A stretch of 64,000 nt of DNA from assembly GCA_963719465.1 (NCBI GenBank), contig OY970386.1, positions 744,001 through 808,000 of the forward strand, in the 5' to 3' direction. Position 1 is the first letter of the stretch. Every line of letters begins with the position of its first letter. The notes under the pieces are model-generated. The model saw only the letters and a program-made list of their open reading frames with translations. It was not told where the DNA came from and did no database searches. The stretch comes from JALHUB01 sp963719465 (lineage in GTDB: Bacteria > Chloroflexota > Dehalococcoidia > DSTF01 > JALHUB01). Below, piece after piece: positions 27,196 through 37,371 of the stretch. The position numbers were made by a program, and so were the translations under genes.

Positions 27196-27597
27196 ATGAA
27201 TGACCTGTCGGCGACTCCCAGGCGCTACGGCGGACAGCCGATGGAGGTGTGGATAAGCCGCGTTCTTCTCTTCGGCGTCCTGCTGGCGACCGCGATAACC
27301 TTCGCCGGGCTGGCGCTCTTCCTGGCGAAGGGCGGCGGCAGCGGCCAGTCGCTGAGCAGCCTCGTCGACCAGCAGCAGATGGCAGTGAAGCTCGGCTCGA
27401 TCCTGCACGGCGTCGCCCGCGCCGACGCTAAGTCCCTCATCCGGCTGGGGCTGCTCGCCCTGATCCTCACGCCGATCGCCCGCGTCGCGATGAGCCTCCT
27501 GCTCTTCCTGCGCGAAGGCGACCGCCTCTTCGCGCTGATCACCGCCGCCGTCCTTTGCATATTGCTCGGCGGGCTGATCAGCAGCGCTCTCACCTAG
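27196..27597 (+). CDS. DUF1634 membrane protein
   Basis: A 133-residue protein with three hydrophobic segments (about 20-45, 79-101, 110-131) and the family-type start of helix 1, WISRVLLFGVLLATAITFAG. ATG 27196 directly abuts the TauE/SafE stop, so the genes are co-translated. DUF1634 is known mainly as a partner of TauE/SafE proteins and has no proven function. Confidence 0.85.
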   Translation: MNDLSATPRRYGGQPMEVWISRVLLFGVLLATAITFAGLALFLAKGGGSGQSLSSLVDQQQMAVKLGSILHGVARADAKSLIRLGLLALILTPIARVAMSLLLFLREGDRLFALITAAVLCILLGGLISSALT

Positions 27598-28222
27598 CCC
27601 CACTGACTAACGCCGTCAGGGTGTCGCCGGCTGCACCAGCACGTCCAGATGGCCCTTCATCTTCAGAAGCAGCGGCCGAAGATCGGCTCCGACGACGCAG
27701 GAATGGAAAACGGGGATGGACAGGGCTTCCTTGCCCTGACTACGGCTTTTTGTCAAGTCCTTGTAAGCCGCGCTGCCGCTTCTCCGCGAAGTCGATGCGT
27801 TCCCGCTCCCCACATCGTCTTCGGCACGACCATCCCTGTCTTACCTGAGCGAACGGCCATCGACTCCCAGCGAGACCGTCGCGGCGACGGCGGCAAGCTC
27901 TATCCCCTCGGTCCGGGACGCCTTCCCCGAATCGTCTTCCCTCGTACAATACCGCCTCGATGTGAAGGATTCGTGAACGCGAGCGGCCGGAACGTAAACA
28001 GCGCGTGAAGAGCGCCGCCGTCGCGAACTCATAATTAGCAGAATTTGCTTTCGGAGGGGCCGTCGTAGTCAAGCCATGCGTCGATTGGGCCGATACTTCA
28101 TAGGACTGGGGCCTCCGCGGTGGAACTCGCGCCTTCGCGACGCGAGAACGGCTTCGTTTGTATCGGAATGTGCGGAACCCAAGGCGGCAGTGGAAGGGGC
28201 GGTATGAAAGGAGAACAGTCCA
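27598..28222. other. Intergenic stretch of 625 bp
   Basis: I see no gene I can support. A minus-strand frame at 27616-27813 would encode 65 residues ending RPLLLKMKGHLDVLVQPATP, which could be a fragment of an old gene. The last 100 bases hold the ribosome-binding site (AGGAG) of the downstream lipoprotein gene and presumably its promoter, but no clear -35/-10 pair stood out. Confidence 0.4.
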
Positions 28223-29908
28223 ATGCGGAGGACCATTTCACGCGTTTGTTTGATTGCCGGAGTGATACTCACCCTCACGCTCGTCGCCTGCGGCGGGAGC
28301 GAGGCGAAGAGTCCGAGCTCGGTAACGCCCTCGGACAGGGCCGCGCCGCCGGACCAGCAGGTCCTCGTCGTCCAGAGCAGCGAGCCCGAGTACCTCGATC
28401 CGCAGCGCTCCGACTCCGAGGGTGACGTCGCCATAGAGCGCATGCTCTTCCGCGGCCTCTATGAGCTCCAGCTCGACGCCAACAACAACGTGGTTGCCGT
28501 TCCGGCGCTTGCCGACGGCGAGCCCCAGGTGAACGGCAACGTCTACACAGTGACCCTGAAGGACGGCCTCCAGTGGTCGGACGGCCAGCCCCTGACCGCG
28601 CACGACTTCGAGTACAGCCTCAAGCGCGAGTGCAGCTCCGACCTGGCAGGACCGTACGAATACGTGCTCGGCGCCGGAATGCTCGATATCGTCGGCTGCG
28701 ACGACTACTTCAACGGCAACGCTACCGCCGATTCAGTAGGCGTGAAAGCGCTAGACGACAAGACCCTGCAGATTACCCTGACGGCACCGAAGCCCACCTT
28801 CACGACCATCATGTCCCTGTGGCCTACCGTTCCCCTTCGCCAGGACATCATCCAGAAGTACGGCGACGCCTGGACCGACCCGGCGAACATCGTCGTCGAC
28901 GGGCCCTACAAGCTCAGCGATCTGGTCGCGAAAGACCACGCGACGCTGGCGCCGAACCCGAACTGGGCGCTGGACCCGAAGCCGCAGCTTCAAACGCTTA
29001 CCATCAAGTTCGTCGACGACGAGGAGGTGGCCTTCCGCGCCTTCCAAACCGGCGAGCTGGACATGACGCAGGTGAGCGCCAACAACGTCTCCACCATCCA
29101 GGGCGATTCGACGCTGAAGCCGGAGTTCCTGCAAATCGGCTCGCTCCGAATGCGCGCCGTCGAGATGCTGATGACTAACCCCGTGCTCGCCAAGCCGGAG
29201 GTGCGCCTGGCGCTCTCCCGCGCCATCGACCGCGACTCGCTGGTGAGCGTCGTCTACAGCGGCGCCTACCTGCCCGCGACGTACTGGCTGGCGCAGGGCC
29301 TTCCCGGCTACCAGGGCAACGACCCATTCCAGAGCGTGATCGGCTACGACCCCGACGCAGCGAAACAGGCGCTCGCCGACGCCGGCTACCCCAACGGCCA
29401 GGGCTTCCCCAAGCTGACCATCACGGTGAGCGACGACCCGACCATGAGGGCCGAGGCCGAGTTCCTCCAGCAGGCCTGGAAACAGGCCCTCGGCATCGAC
29501 ACGGAGATCCAGGCGGTAGACCGCGCCACCGCCGGCCAAATCTACAACTCGCAGAGCTTCGACCTGTTCCTCGGCGGCTGGCAGAACGATTACCCCGATC
29601 CTGAGAACTCGCTCATCGGCGTCTTCAACACCGACGGCACCAATAACCAGCACGCCTGCAGCGACCCGCAGATCGACGCCAAGCTGGCGGCCGCCGGCAC
29701 GGAAACCGATAACGCGACCAGGATCGCCGACCTGTCGCAGGCGGAGACGCTGGTCGTGACCAACCTCTGCGGCGTTATCCCGCTCTGGCAGGGCGCGGTG
29801 CTCTACCTGGTCGATTCGAAAGTCGGCGGCGTCCGACCCAACGGCGCCATTGACGCTGCCATGCCCGGCAACTGGTGCCCGGAGTGCTGGTTCATCAAGG
29901 CGCAGTAG
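28223..29908 (+). CDS. Peptide/oligosaccharide ABC transporter substrate-binding lipoprotein
   Basis: A 561-residue family 5 (OppA/DppA-like) extracellular solute-binding protein. The N-terminus is a lipoprotein signal with lipobox LVAC near residue 22. SBP_bac_5 blocks are visible: DPQRSDSEGDVAIERMLFRG, YTVTLKDGLQWSDGQPLTAHD, and VRLALSRAIDRDSLV. AGGAG lies eight bases before the ATG. Two permease genes follow, forming an importer operon; the ligand cannot be predicted. No ATPase genes are linked. Confidence 0.92.
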   Translation: MRRTISRVCLIAGVILTLTLVACGGSEAKSPSSVTPSDRAAPPDQQVLVVQSSEPEYLDPQRSDSEGDVAIERMLFRGLYELQLDANNNVVAVPALADGEPQVNGNVYTVTLKDGLQWSDGQPLTAHDFEYSLKRECSSDLAGPYEYVLGAGMLDIVGCDDYFNGNATADSVGVKALDDKTLQITLTAPKPTFTTIMSLWPTVPLRQDIIQKYGDAWTDPANIVVDGPYKLSDLVAKDHATLAPNPNWALDPKPQLQTLTIKFVDDEEVAFRAFQTGELDMTQVSANNVSTIQGDSTLKPEFLQIGSLRMRAVEMLMTNPVLAKPEVRLALSRAIDRDSLVSVVYSGAYLPATYWLAQGLPGYQGNDPFQSVIGYDPDAAKQALADAGYPNGQGFPKLTITVSDDPTMRAEAEFLQQAWKQALGIDTEIQAVDRATAGQIYNSQSFDLFLGGWQNDYPDPENSLIGVFNTDGTNNQHACSDPQIDAKLAAAGTETDNATRIADLSQAETLVVTNLCGVIPLWQGAVLYLVDSKVGGVRPNGAIDAAMPGNWCPECWFIKAQ

Positions 29909-29962
29909 GATGCCGTAAGCAAGGATGAGGCGTGAGCCCGGACGGAGCCACGCCGGCTTAAG

Positions 29963-30919
29963 ATGGTCGGCTATATCGTCAGGAGGATTCTCCAGATCAT
30001 CCCGGTCCTCTGGGCCGTGGCCACGATCACCTTCCTCCTGATGCACCTTGTCCCCGGCGGCCCGTTCACCCAGGACAAGGCCCTGCCCGCCAACATCGCC
30101 GAAGCGATCAACCGCCGCTACCACCTCGACCAGCCGCTCTGGAAGCAGTACCTGCTCTATCTCTGGAACCTGCTCCACCTCGACCTGGGGATATCGTTCA
30201 GCGGCGACCGCGACGTGTCGCAGCTCATCCGCGACGGCTTCTTCGTCACGGCGCAGCTCGGCGTACTGGCGTTCATCGTTGCGGCGGTCGTCGGCGTCAG
30301 CCTCGGCGTGCTGTCGGCGCTGAACCACAACGGCGTCCTCGACTACGTCGGCGTCTTCTTCGCGACCGCCGGCGCCGCCCTGCCGAGCTTCGTCCTGGCG
30401 TCGTTCCTGGTCGTAATCTTCGGCGTGAAGCTCGGCTGGTTCGGTATTCTCGGCTGGGGCGGTCCGCTCCAGTTCAGCCATACGCTCGACCCCTCGGCCT
30501 GGGACTGGCGAAAGCTGGTGCTGCCCGTGCTTGCCCTTAGCGTGCTACCGGCCGCGTTCATCGCCCGCGTCACGCGCGCCAGCATGCTCGAGACGCTAAA
30601 CCAGGACTACATGCGCACCGCGCAGGCGAAAGGGCTCTCACGGCTGACCGTCGTCTGGCGTCACGGCCTCAAGAACGCGATGGTCCCCGTCCTGACGGTG
30701 ATGGGGCCATGCGCGGCGATGCTGGTCACCGGCTCGTTCATCATCGAGCGCGTCTTCTCGATTCCCGGCGTCGGCCGCGCCTTCGTCGACGCCGTGGAGG
30801 GCCGCGACTACGGCATGATCATGGGAACGACGCTCTTCTACGCCGCCGTCATCGCCATCGCCAACCTTATCGTGGACCTGCTCTACGCGGCCGTTGACCC
30901 GCGCATTCGCTACGGGTAA
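29963..30919 (+). CDS. ABC transporter permease, OppB/DppB type
   Basis: A 318-residue inner-membrane permease. It begins MVGYIVRRILQIIPVLWAVA, typical of OppB/DppB, then VPGGPFTQDKALP and RYHLDQPLWKQYLLYL in the outer loop. The EAA loop that docks the ATPase is MRTAQAKGLSRLTVVWRHGL, followed by IERVFSIPGVGRAFVDAV. About six helices. It lies between the binding-protein gene (54-bp gap) and the second permease gene (5-bp gap). Confidence 0.93.
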   Translation: MVGYIVRRILQIIPVLWAVATITFLLMHLVPGGPFTQDKALPANIAEAINRRYHLDQPLWKQYLLYLWNLLHLDLGISFSGDRDVSQLIRDGFFVTAQLGVLAFIVAAVVGVSLGVLSALNHNGVLDYVGVFFATAGAALPSFVLASFLVVIFGVKLGWFGILGWGGPLQFSHTLDPSAWDWRKLVLPVLALSVLPAAFIARVTRASMLETLNQDYMRTAQAKGLSRLTVVWRHGLKNAMVPVLTVMGPCAAMLVTGSFIIERVFSIPGVGRAFVDAVEGRDYGMIMGTTLFYAAVIAIANLIVDLLYAAVDPRIRYG

Positions 30920-30923
30920 GAGC

Positions 30924-31850
30924 ATGCAAGAAGTTGCCTACGGAATCGGAATGTTCGAGAGCGACGACTCGCCGTCGCCGGCCCGCGGCCTCTGGAGCGA
31001 CGCGTTTCGCGCGTTGCGCCGCAATCGCATGGCGATGGCCGCCGCCGTCATCCTCCTGCTGCTGGCGCTCCTCTCAGCGACGACCGCTTTCACCGAGGCC
31101 ATCGCCCGCTACAACTACGCCGACCAGTTCCACCAGCACGTCATGGAAGGTCCGTCCTGGTCGCACTTCTTCGGCACCGACTACCTGGGCCGCGACAACT
31201 GGAGCCGCCTGCTTACCGGCATCTCGATCTCGCTGGAGATCGGCGTCGGCGCGCAGCTAATCGTCCTCGTGATCGGCGTCGCAATAGGCGTCGCGGCGGC
31301 GCTTGGCGGCCGCTTCGGCGACAGCGTCCTCATGCGCCTGACCAACGTCACCTACGCCTTCCCCGACCTGCTGTTCATAATTCTGTTGCGCTCGGTCCTC
31401 CTGGGACGCCACATGCCGGTACTGGGCGAGCCGCGACTGCAGGTGATGCTGGCGATTGCGCTGGTGAACTGGACAACGATTGCCCGCCTGGTGCGCGGGC
31501 AGATGCTATCGCTGGCGGAGCGGGAGTACGTCACAGCGGCGAGAACGCTGGGAGCGAGCAACTGGCGCATCGTCACCCGGCACATGCTGCCGAACACGCT
31601 GGGGCCGGTAACCGTCGCCTTCGCCTTCGGCATCCCCTTCGCCATCTTCGCCGAGGCGGCGCTGGGCTTCCTGGGACTTGGCGTGCCCGCGCCGATGCCC
31701 AGCCTGGGCAGCCTGGTGACCGACGGCTACAATCATATGGCGAACGTCTGGATCCTGGTCTTCCCAGCGGGCGCCATCGCCCTGCTGATGCTCTGCTTCA
31801 CGTTCCTCGGCGACGGCCTCCGCGACGCCCTCGACCCCCGCCACCGCTAG
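30924..31850 (+). CDS. ABC transporter permease, OppC/DppC type
   Basis: A 308-residue permease with the OppC N-terminal domain (ALRRNRMAMAAAVILLLLAL) and HFFGTDYLGRDNWSRLLTG, the diagnostic GTD-LGRD motif. The EAA loop is AARTLGASNWRIVTRHMLPN, and ALGFLGLGVPAPMPSLGSLV follows. ATG 30924 is preferred to a frame extending back to 30894 inside the preceding gene. It partners the OppB-type permease. The operon ends here without OppD/OppF ATPases, so these must be encoded elsewhere. Confidence 0.93.
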   Translation: MQEVAYGIGMFESDDSPSPARGLWSDAFRALRRNRMAMAAAVILLLLALLSATTAFTEAIARYNYADQFHQHVMEGPSWSHFFGTDYLGRDNWSRLLTGISISLEIGVGAQLIVLVIGVAIGVAAALGGRFGDSVLMRLTNVTYAFPDLLFIILLRSVLLGRHMPVLGEPRLQVMLAIALVNWTTIARLVRGQMLSLAEREYVTAARTLGASNWRIVTRHMLPNTLGPVTVAFAFGIPFAIFAEAALGFLGLGVPAPMPSLGSLVTDGYNHMANVWILVFPAGAIALLMLCFTFLGDGLRDALDPRHR

Positions 31851-32019
31851 CCGAGCGATCGTCAAGGTCTCACCACCGGATGTGTCTGTTGAAGGGCACG
31901 GCGGTGAGCGCTAGCACAATTCGTAAAGTCGCATAAGGTCCTCGAAGCTGCGCAGCGCCCTTATTGTATGGGCAGGGACGGATGCATGCCGGGGGGCTTG
32001 TCCAGTCGGCGCAGCCAGC

Positions 32020-33096
32020 CTATGGTCGTGCCTCGTAGAAAGCGTGCGGAGGGTGAGGCAGGTCCAACCGCCGGAAGCGCGTGAACCCTGCCGCGCTCAC
32101 GAGTTCGCGCATGGCCGGCTCGGGGAGGCCGAGAGTTCCGAGTCCGGCGCCGCCCGGTTCAGACAGCCCTGAGGACATGCAGACGAGAACGGATATCGCG
32201 TATAACGCGGGTGCCAGTGGGTTCCTCAGATTCTCCTCAAAGGTGGGCGCGCTGCTGATATCGAGGATGAACCAGGTGCCGTCGGGATCCAAGGCGCTGC
32301 GGATGGCGGCTGCCGCCTCTGCGGGTCGCGTCATGTCATGGAGACAGTCGAATGTAGTGACCAGGTCGAAGTTTCCCTCCGCCGGGAGGGGCTCCGGGGC
32401 CGCGTTGTGAAAGACAACACCCTCCAGTCTGGCTTCTTTCCGGTTCGCCTCGGCGCGGCGCAGCGCGTGCTCCGATGTGTCATAGCCGTGGAATTCTGAC
32501 CGGGGGAAGGCTTTAGCGAGCTCGATGAGGGCTATGCCGGTGCCGCACCCCACGTCGGCGACCCGACCGCCTGCCCTCAGCTTGTCCACCACCCCGTCGA
32601 GCATCGGCAACGCGGTAGGCACGAGCTGTTGACGGTACCAGTTGCGCAGTGTCTGCTCTGAGAAATTCGCCATCTCGGGGCCACCGTCATCCCAGGTCAG
32701 GCCGAGGCCGGTGCGGAAGGCCTCCGGCAGTCGCTGCGCTCCATCCATGCTGAGCGGCAAGGAATCGAAGCTGGGGCCCAGGAACAGCGCGTGGTCCTCG
32801 TCGGCGAGGAGAAGCGTGGCCGCCGGCGAGAGCTCGAACCGATAATCGTCGCGATAGTAGACCACGCCGGCCGCCGCCTGTCCTCGCAGCCACTCGCGCA
32901 GCCACCGCTCGTGGAGTCCGGTGTGACTCGCGAGTTCATCGCTGGTGGCGGGCCCGGTATCCTTGAGCGCCCGGTACAGCCCGAGCCTGAGCCCGACGAG
33001 AATCATGATGGACACGTGGGCGCCGACCATCAGCCCCACCAGGCGTTCTATTGACGCTCGGCCCTCATCGGGAACAGGCGCTTGGCCCGTTGTCAT
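32020..33096 (-). CDS. SAM-dependent methyltransferase with N-terminal winged helix
   Basis: A 358-residue protein related to the Rv2258c group: an N-terminal winged-helix dimerisation domain (about 15-100; TSDELASHTGLHERWLREWL) and a C-terminal Rossmann methyltransferase domain with motif I RVADVGCGTGIALIELA near residue 180 and FDLVTTFDCLHDMTRP further on. The substrate is unknown. ATG 33096 has AGGGGG about nine bases upstream; the frame extends further to 33165, but without family-like sequence. It is a lone gene with long flanking gaps. Confidence 0.87.
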   Translation of the reverse strand: MTTGQAPVPDEGRASIERLVGLMVGAHVSIMILVGLRLGLYRALKDTGPATSDELASHTGLHERWLREWLRGQAAAGVVYYRDDYRFELSPAATLLLADEDHALFLGPSFDSLPLSMDGAQRLPEAFRTGLGLTWDDGGPEMANFSEQTLRNWYRQQLVPTALPMLDGVVDKLRAGGRVADVGCGTGIALIELAKAFPRSEFHGYDTSEHALRRAEANRKEARLEGVVFHNAAPEPLPAEGNFDLVTTFDCLHDMTRPAEAAAAIRSALDPDGTWFILDISSAPTFEENLRNPLAPALYAISVLVCMSSGLSEPGGAGLGTLGLPEPAMRELVSAAGFTRFRRLDLPHPPHAFYEARP

Positions 33097-33672
33097 GGCG
33101 TATTCCCCCTTAACGCGCCAGCGCTGGCGGGCCTCTAGGCGCCGACTAACCCGTCGCCTCCGCACGCACCAAACCGTTCCGGAGGCCGCAACGCCGCGAG
33201 GGGAATCGCCAGAACCGTGCCCGCGCCTTGCCCAAGCGCGCTTCGATAAGGAGGCCGTTGCTCTCGCTCTCCCCTTCTCCTTCGATGGGTCATCCGAACG
33301 CCTTCAGCCTTTGAAGTGCTATTGCCCTGCTAACTGCGATCACACGAGTAGCGCAGATGCCGGCCGAACAGGCGGCGTTGCAAGCCCACAAGCAGACAGG
33401 TGCTCAGGTTGGAATCAAAACACAAACGGTGCAGCGCAGAAATCAGGCGACAGTATGATCCTGGGTGGCAACAGCCCACCAGCCGTCGCTCACCCGTTGA
33501 GGGGGCGAATGGAGAGTATCATCGGGGAAACCGTTTGTCAAGAGTGTTTAGCCGGCTGAATTCCGAAGACTGAGAGGCCGTCCCAGCCAGCCCAGGCGGC
33601 GGTCATCGGGGCTAGCGCACAAGTCCGAAACGCCGGCTGCAGGCCCGCCCGTGCATTCGCGGCCTCAGCCGA
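33097..33672. other. Intergenic stretch of 576 bp
   Basis: No gene supported. On the minus strand TTGACA (33537-33542) could be a -35 box facing the methyltransferase gene, but the -10 candidate is poor and the distance to the start is about 440 bases. Otherwise I see nothing in it. Confidence 0.4.
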
Positions 33673-34254
33673 TCAAGCGCGTGCCACCTCCAGCAGCGCC
33701 GGCCTTCGACAGCAGTAGGCAAGCTCCGGCCCCGGCGACGGCAGGCTCTCCATCTCGGTCGTCGAGTCCATCGGAGCGGCTTCCGGCACTATCCGCACGT
33801 CCGGCGGCCGGCCCAGCGCATCCACCGCCTCGTCCGCGATCTTCGACCGCGCCACCAGCACCACGTCGCGACCGCTGTTCCACGCCTCGACCGCCTCCTG
33901 ACAGATGCCGCCGCCCGCCAGCTCCAGCGGCCCGAACTCGTCGATGACGATGAGGTCGAAGGGCTGACGCACCGCCCGCTCCAGCGCCGCCCGCGCCAGG
34001 TCCAACCCCGGACGCAGGATTGCAGTGCGCCGCGCCCGGCGGCCCCGCCGCGCCGGACCAATCCTCCGCGCAATCGGCACGCTTTCGTCCGTTGCCAGGT
34101 CAACCGCATCGGCGCCGATGCGATCGCCCTTCTGGTGGACCGCCGGAGCCAGCACGCCGCCAACCTTGAGGCCGCTTCGTCGCGCCGAGTCCGCCATCCT
34201 GCGACAGAAGCTCGTCTTGCCGCAGCCTGATTCGCCCGTTACCAGTATCCTCAT
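33673..34254 (-). CDS. P-loop NTPase, THEP1-like
   Basis: A 193-residue nucleotide-binding protein. Walker A is TGESGCGKTSFCRRMAD (residues about 6-22) and Walker B is FDLIVIDEFGPLELAGGG, the pattern of the NTPase_1/THEP1 family, which hydrolyses nucleoside triphosphates in vitro. The cellular role is not established. ATG 34254 is used because AGAGG lies nine bases upstream. The 297-bp gap upstream of its start holds only an 8-bp inverted repeat (GCCTTGTT at 34366-34373 and AACAAGGC at 34392-34399). Confidence 0.8.
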   Translation of the reverse strand: MRILVTGESGCGKTSFCRRMADSARRSGLKVGGVLAPAVHQKGDRIGADAVDLATDESVPIARRIGPARRGRRARRTAILRPGLDLARAALERAVRQPFDLIVIDEFGPLELAGGGICQEAVEAWNSGRDVVLVARSKIADEAVDALGRPPDVRIVPEAAPMDSTTEMESLPSPGPELAYCCRRPALLEVARA

Positions 34255-34551
34255 CGCACCCACCCTCTACCGTTATTCCCGCCGTCCCGGCGAGCCTGGG
34301 ACTCTTCCAATCCAGGAAGACTACTGGCAGTTTACCGAGATTAGGTGCACTTCGCGTGAAAGAGAGCCTTGTTCGCATGAAGGAAGCATGAAACAAGGCC
34401 AGCAGCACCTCTTTTCGACGCCCTCCGGCCCTTCACGACGTATCAATGCGGCGTCGGCCCGCTTCACGCGCGCTTCACTTTCGAGAGGTAGCCTTAAGCG
34501 TGGAGATGCTGCCGCCTGACGCCGTCTCCTGAAGCCAGGGAGGAATGAAAG

Positions 34552-35118
34552 ATGACGGGGAGAAGACTGGATGGATTGCGAGTAGCCATTCTGGTTACTG
34601 ACGATTTCGAGCGAGTGGAGCTCATGGAGCCGCGGCGGGCGCTGGAAGAAGAAGGCGCGGAGACCCTGATCATCGCGCCGAGGTCAGGGAAAGTGCAGTC
34701 CATGAATCACAACGAGAAGGCGCAGGCCTTCAACGTCGACCTGACGCTCGCCGAGGCGAACCCGGACTACTTCGACGCCGTCCTACTGCCGGGAGGTGTC
34801 ATCAACGCCGACGCGCTGCGACTCAACGCGAAGGCCCAGGAGTTCGTGCGACGCATCGATGACGCGGGCAAGCCGATCGCGGTGATCTGCCACGGGCCCT
34901 GGCTGCTCGTCTCGGCCGGTCTCGTCCGCGGCCGAACGCTGACGAGCTGGCCATCGCTTCAGGACGACATTCGCAACGCCGGCGGCACCTGGGTCGACAG
35001 CGAACTCGTGCTCTATCGCAACTGGGTGAGCAGCCGCGGACCGCGCGACCTGCCAGCGTTCAACCGCGAGGCGATCTCGCTCTTTTCGCAGCCGATTGGC
35101 CGGCGGCGCGCCGCCTGA
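34552..35118 (+). CDS. DJ-1/PfpI family protein
   Basis: A 188-residue class I glutamine amidotransferase-like protein of the PfpI/YhbO type, which act as stress-related proteases, deglycases or chaperones. The nucleophile elbow is AVICHGPWLLVSAG, with Cys near residue 116. Other family blocks are VAILVTDDFERVEL and DYFDAVLLPGGVINADALR. The upstream sequence GGAGGAATGAAAG carries a good ribosome-binding site. It has no operon partner. Confidence 0.9.
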   Translation: MTGRRLDGLRVAILVTDDFERVELMEPRRALEEEGAETLIIAPRSGKVQSMNHNEKAQAFNVDLTLAEANPDYFDAVLLPGGVINADALRLNAKAQEFVRRIDDAGKPIAVICHGPWLLVSAGLVRGRTLTSWPSLQDDIRNAGGTWVDSELVLYRNWVSSRGPRDLPAFNREAISLFSQPIGRRRAA

Positions 35119-35231
35119 CCCCGAAGCGCGACTCAATTGCGGCAAGGGTCGCTGCGACGCAGACGCCGCCGATCTGCGGAGCAACGGCAGCTACGCGGAC
35201 TGAGGCTCTCGCCGCGACGGGGAAGGGTCGC

Positions 35232-37156
35232 CTACGTATGCTGCTCCGCCACCTGTGCGCTCATCTGCCGCCATGCCTCCCGCGCTTCCTCCACCGACCC
35301 CTCGTCCTCGATCGTCGACACGTCGCCCGGGTCGCGGCCGGACACCACCGCCTTCAGCACGCGGCGCATGATCTTGCCGCTGCGCGTCTTCGGCAGCATC
35401 TCCACGAAGTTCAGGTCGCCGACGACGACGAGCGCTCCCAGTTGCTGGCGCACCGTCGCCAGCAGCTCCTTCCGCAGCTCCTCCGACGGCTGCTGCCCCT
35501 GCTTCAGCACCACGAACGCCGAGATCACCTCGCCGCGCAGCTCGTCCGGGCGGCCCGTCACGCCGACCTCCGCGCAGGCCGGGTGGTGCAGGAACGCCGT
35601 CTCAACCTCGATCGTGCCGATGCGGTGGGCTGCTATCTTGATCACCTCGTCGGCGCGGCCGCTGAACCAGACATAGCCGTCGTCGTCTATCGACGCCGCG
35701 TCGCCGGTCGAATAGACGCTGGCGTTGGCGATGCGTTCCCAGTAGTCCAGCCCGTAGCGCTCAGGCTCGCCCCAGAGCTGCGTCGTCAGGCCGGGGAACG
35801 GGCGCTTGATCACGAACAGCCCCTTCTCGTTCGCCGCGCAGGGCTCGCCCTCCGCCGTCATGATCGCCGCCTCGATGCCGGGCAGCGGAATGCCGCCGGA
35901 GCCGGGCTTTATCGGCAGCAGGCCGATGCCGTACGGGTTGCCGACGATTGGCCCGCCGGTCTCCGTCGCCCACATGTGGTCGATGACCGGCACCTCGTCG
36001 CGCAGGACTTCCTTCTGCAGCCATTCCCAGGCTGGCGCGTTCAGCACCTCGCCGGCGCAGAAGACGCGGTTCAGCGAAGACAGGTCGAAGTTGCGGGCGG
36101 CGTCGGCGCCGTAGCGCATCAGCAGGCGCACCAGCGTCGGCGAAGTGAACATGCCGCTCACCTTGTTCTCCTCGATGATGCGATAGAACGTCTCCGGCCC
36201 CGGGTGGTCCGGCGCGCCCTCGAAGGCGATGGTCGCGCAGCCGTAGAGCAGCGGCGCGTGCACAATGTACGCGTGCCCCACAATCCAGCCGATGTCAGAA
36301 CGTCGACCACCAGAACGTCGTTCTCCTTCAGCCCGAACAGCCAGTTCGCCATGCTCCAGGTATGCACCTGATAGCCGCCGTGCGTGTGGACCGCCAGCTT
36401 GGGCTTGGCCGTCGTTCCGGACGTGGGCAGGATGTAGGCCGGCTCGTTCGACTCCATGACCTCGTAGCCGTCGTCCTGGCCATCGCCGAGCGCCAGGAAA
36501 TCGTCCCAGGTGATGTCGCGGCCGGGCTTCATCGGGATGTCGGCGCCGGTCCGACGCAGCAGCACCACGCGCTCGACGACCTGGTCCGCGCCCTCGGCCA
36601 GGCAAGCGTCGACCATGTCCTTCAGCGAGACATCCTTACCCTTCCGGTAGACGATGTCGGAGGCGAAGATGGCCTTCGCGCCGGTGCGGGTGACGCGGTC
36701 GGCGAAAGCGGCGGCGCCGAAGCCAGCGAAGATCGCGACGTGAATGGCGCCGATTCGCACGGCCGCCAGCATGACCATGATCGCTTCCGGACAGGTCGGC
36801 ATGTAGATGGCGATTCGGTCGCCGCGCTTGATCCCCATGCCGCGCAGGGCCGCCGCGACGCGTTTCACCTCGTGAAAAAGCTGCGCGTAGGTGTAGACGC
36901 GCCGTCCGCCGCGCTCGTCCTCGGCGATAAGCGCCGCGCCGCCGCCGTGGCCGCGCTCGACGTGATAGTCGAGGCAGTTGTAGCAAAGGTTCGTCTTGCC
37001 GCCGACGAACCAGCGGAAGGTGGGCGGCGTCCACTCGAAGGTCGTGTCCCACTTGCGGAACCAGGGGAGCCGACCGGCGGCGTCGGCCCAGAAGCGCTCC
37101 GGGTCTTCGACGGCGGAGCGGCAGAACTTGCGGACGAGCGGGTTGATCACTTCCAT
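35232..37156 (-). CDS. acs: Acetyl-CoA synthetase (AMP-forming), frameshifted in the sequence
   Basis: Activates acetate to acetyl-CoA through acetyl-AMP. The N-terminal half has FVGGKTNLCYNCLDYHV and YILPTSGTTAKPKLAVHTHG; the C-terminal half has MWATETGGPIVGN, YSTGDAASIDDDGYVWFSGR and LPKTRSGKIMRR, with the regulatory Lys. The halves lie in different frames. Removing one A from each of two GAACGTC sites (36298-36304 and 36313-36319) gives NDVWWSTSDIGWIVGHAY, the expected family sequence, and a 640-residue protein. GGAGG lies before the ATG at 37156. It is probably intact in the organism. Confidence 0.9.
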
Positions 37157-37371
37157 CGGTTCACCTCCGAGAGCGAACGGTTGCGGTGAAAAGAATGCTA
37201 TCCCGCAGCCCGTCAGTCGTCAACGGCGCCGGCGAAAGCGCTCTCTCGACGACGCAGTGCGAAGGGCTGAATTCGCCATCAGCGTTGGACGATAATAACG
37301 CGATAACGTATTTCTTGCAGGACTGACCGGAGCTTGTCGACGGTCCAAGCCAAGCGAGACAGGAGAAGACC

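Noticed and set aside
27616..27813. Small gene on the minus strand
   Set aside because: 65 codons without a ribosome-binding site or recognisable domain. It is kept only as a possible fragment.
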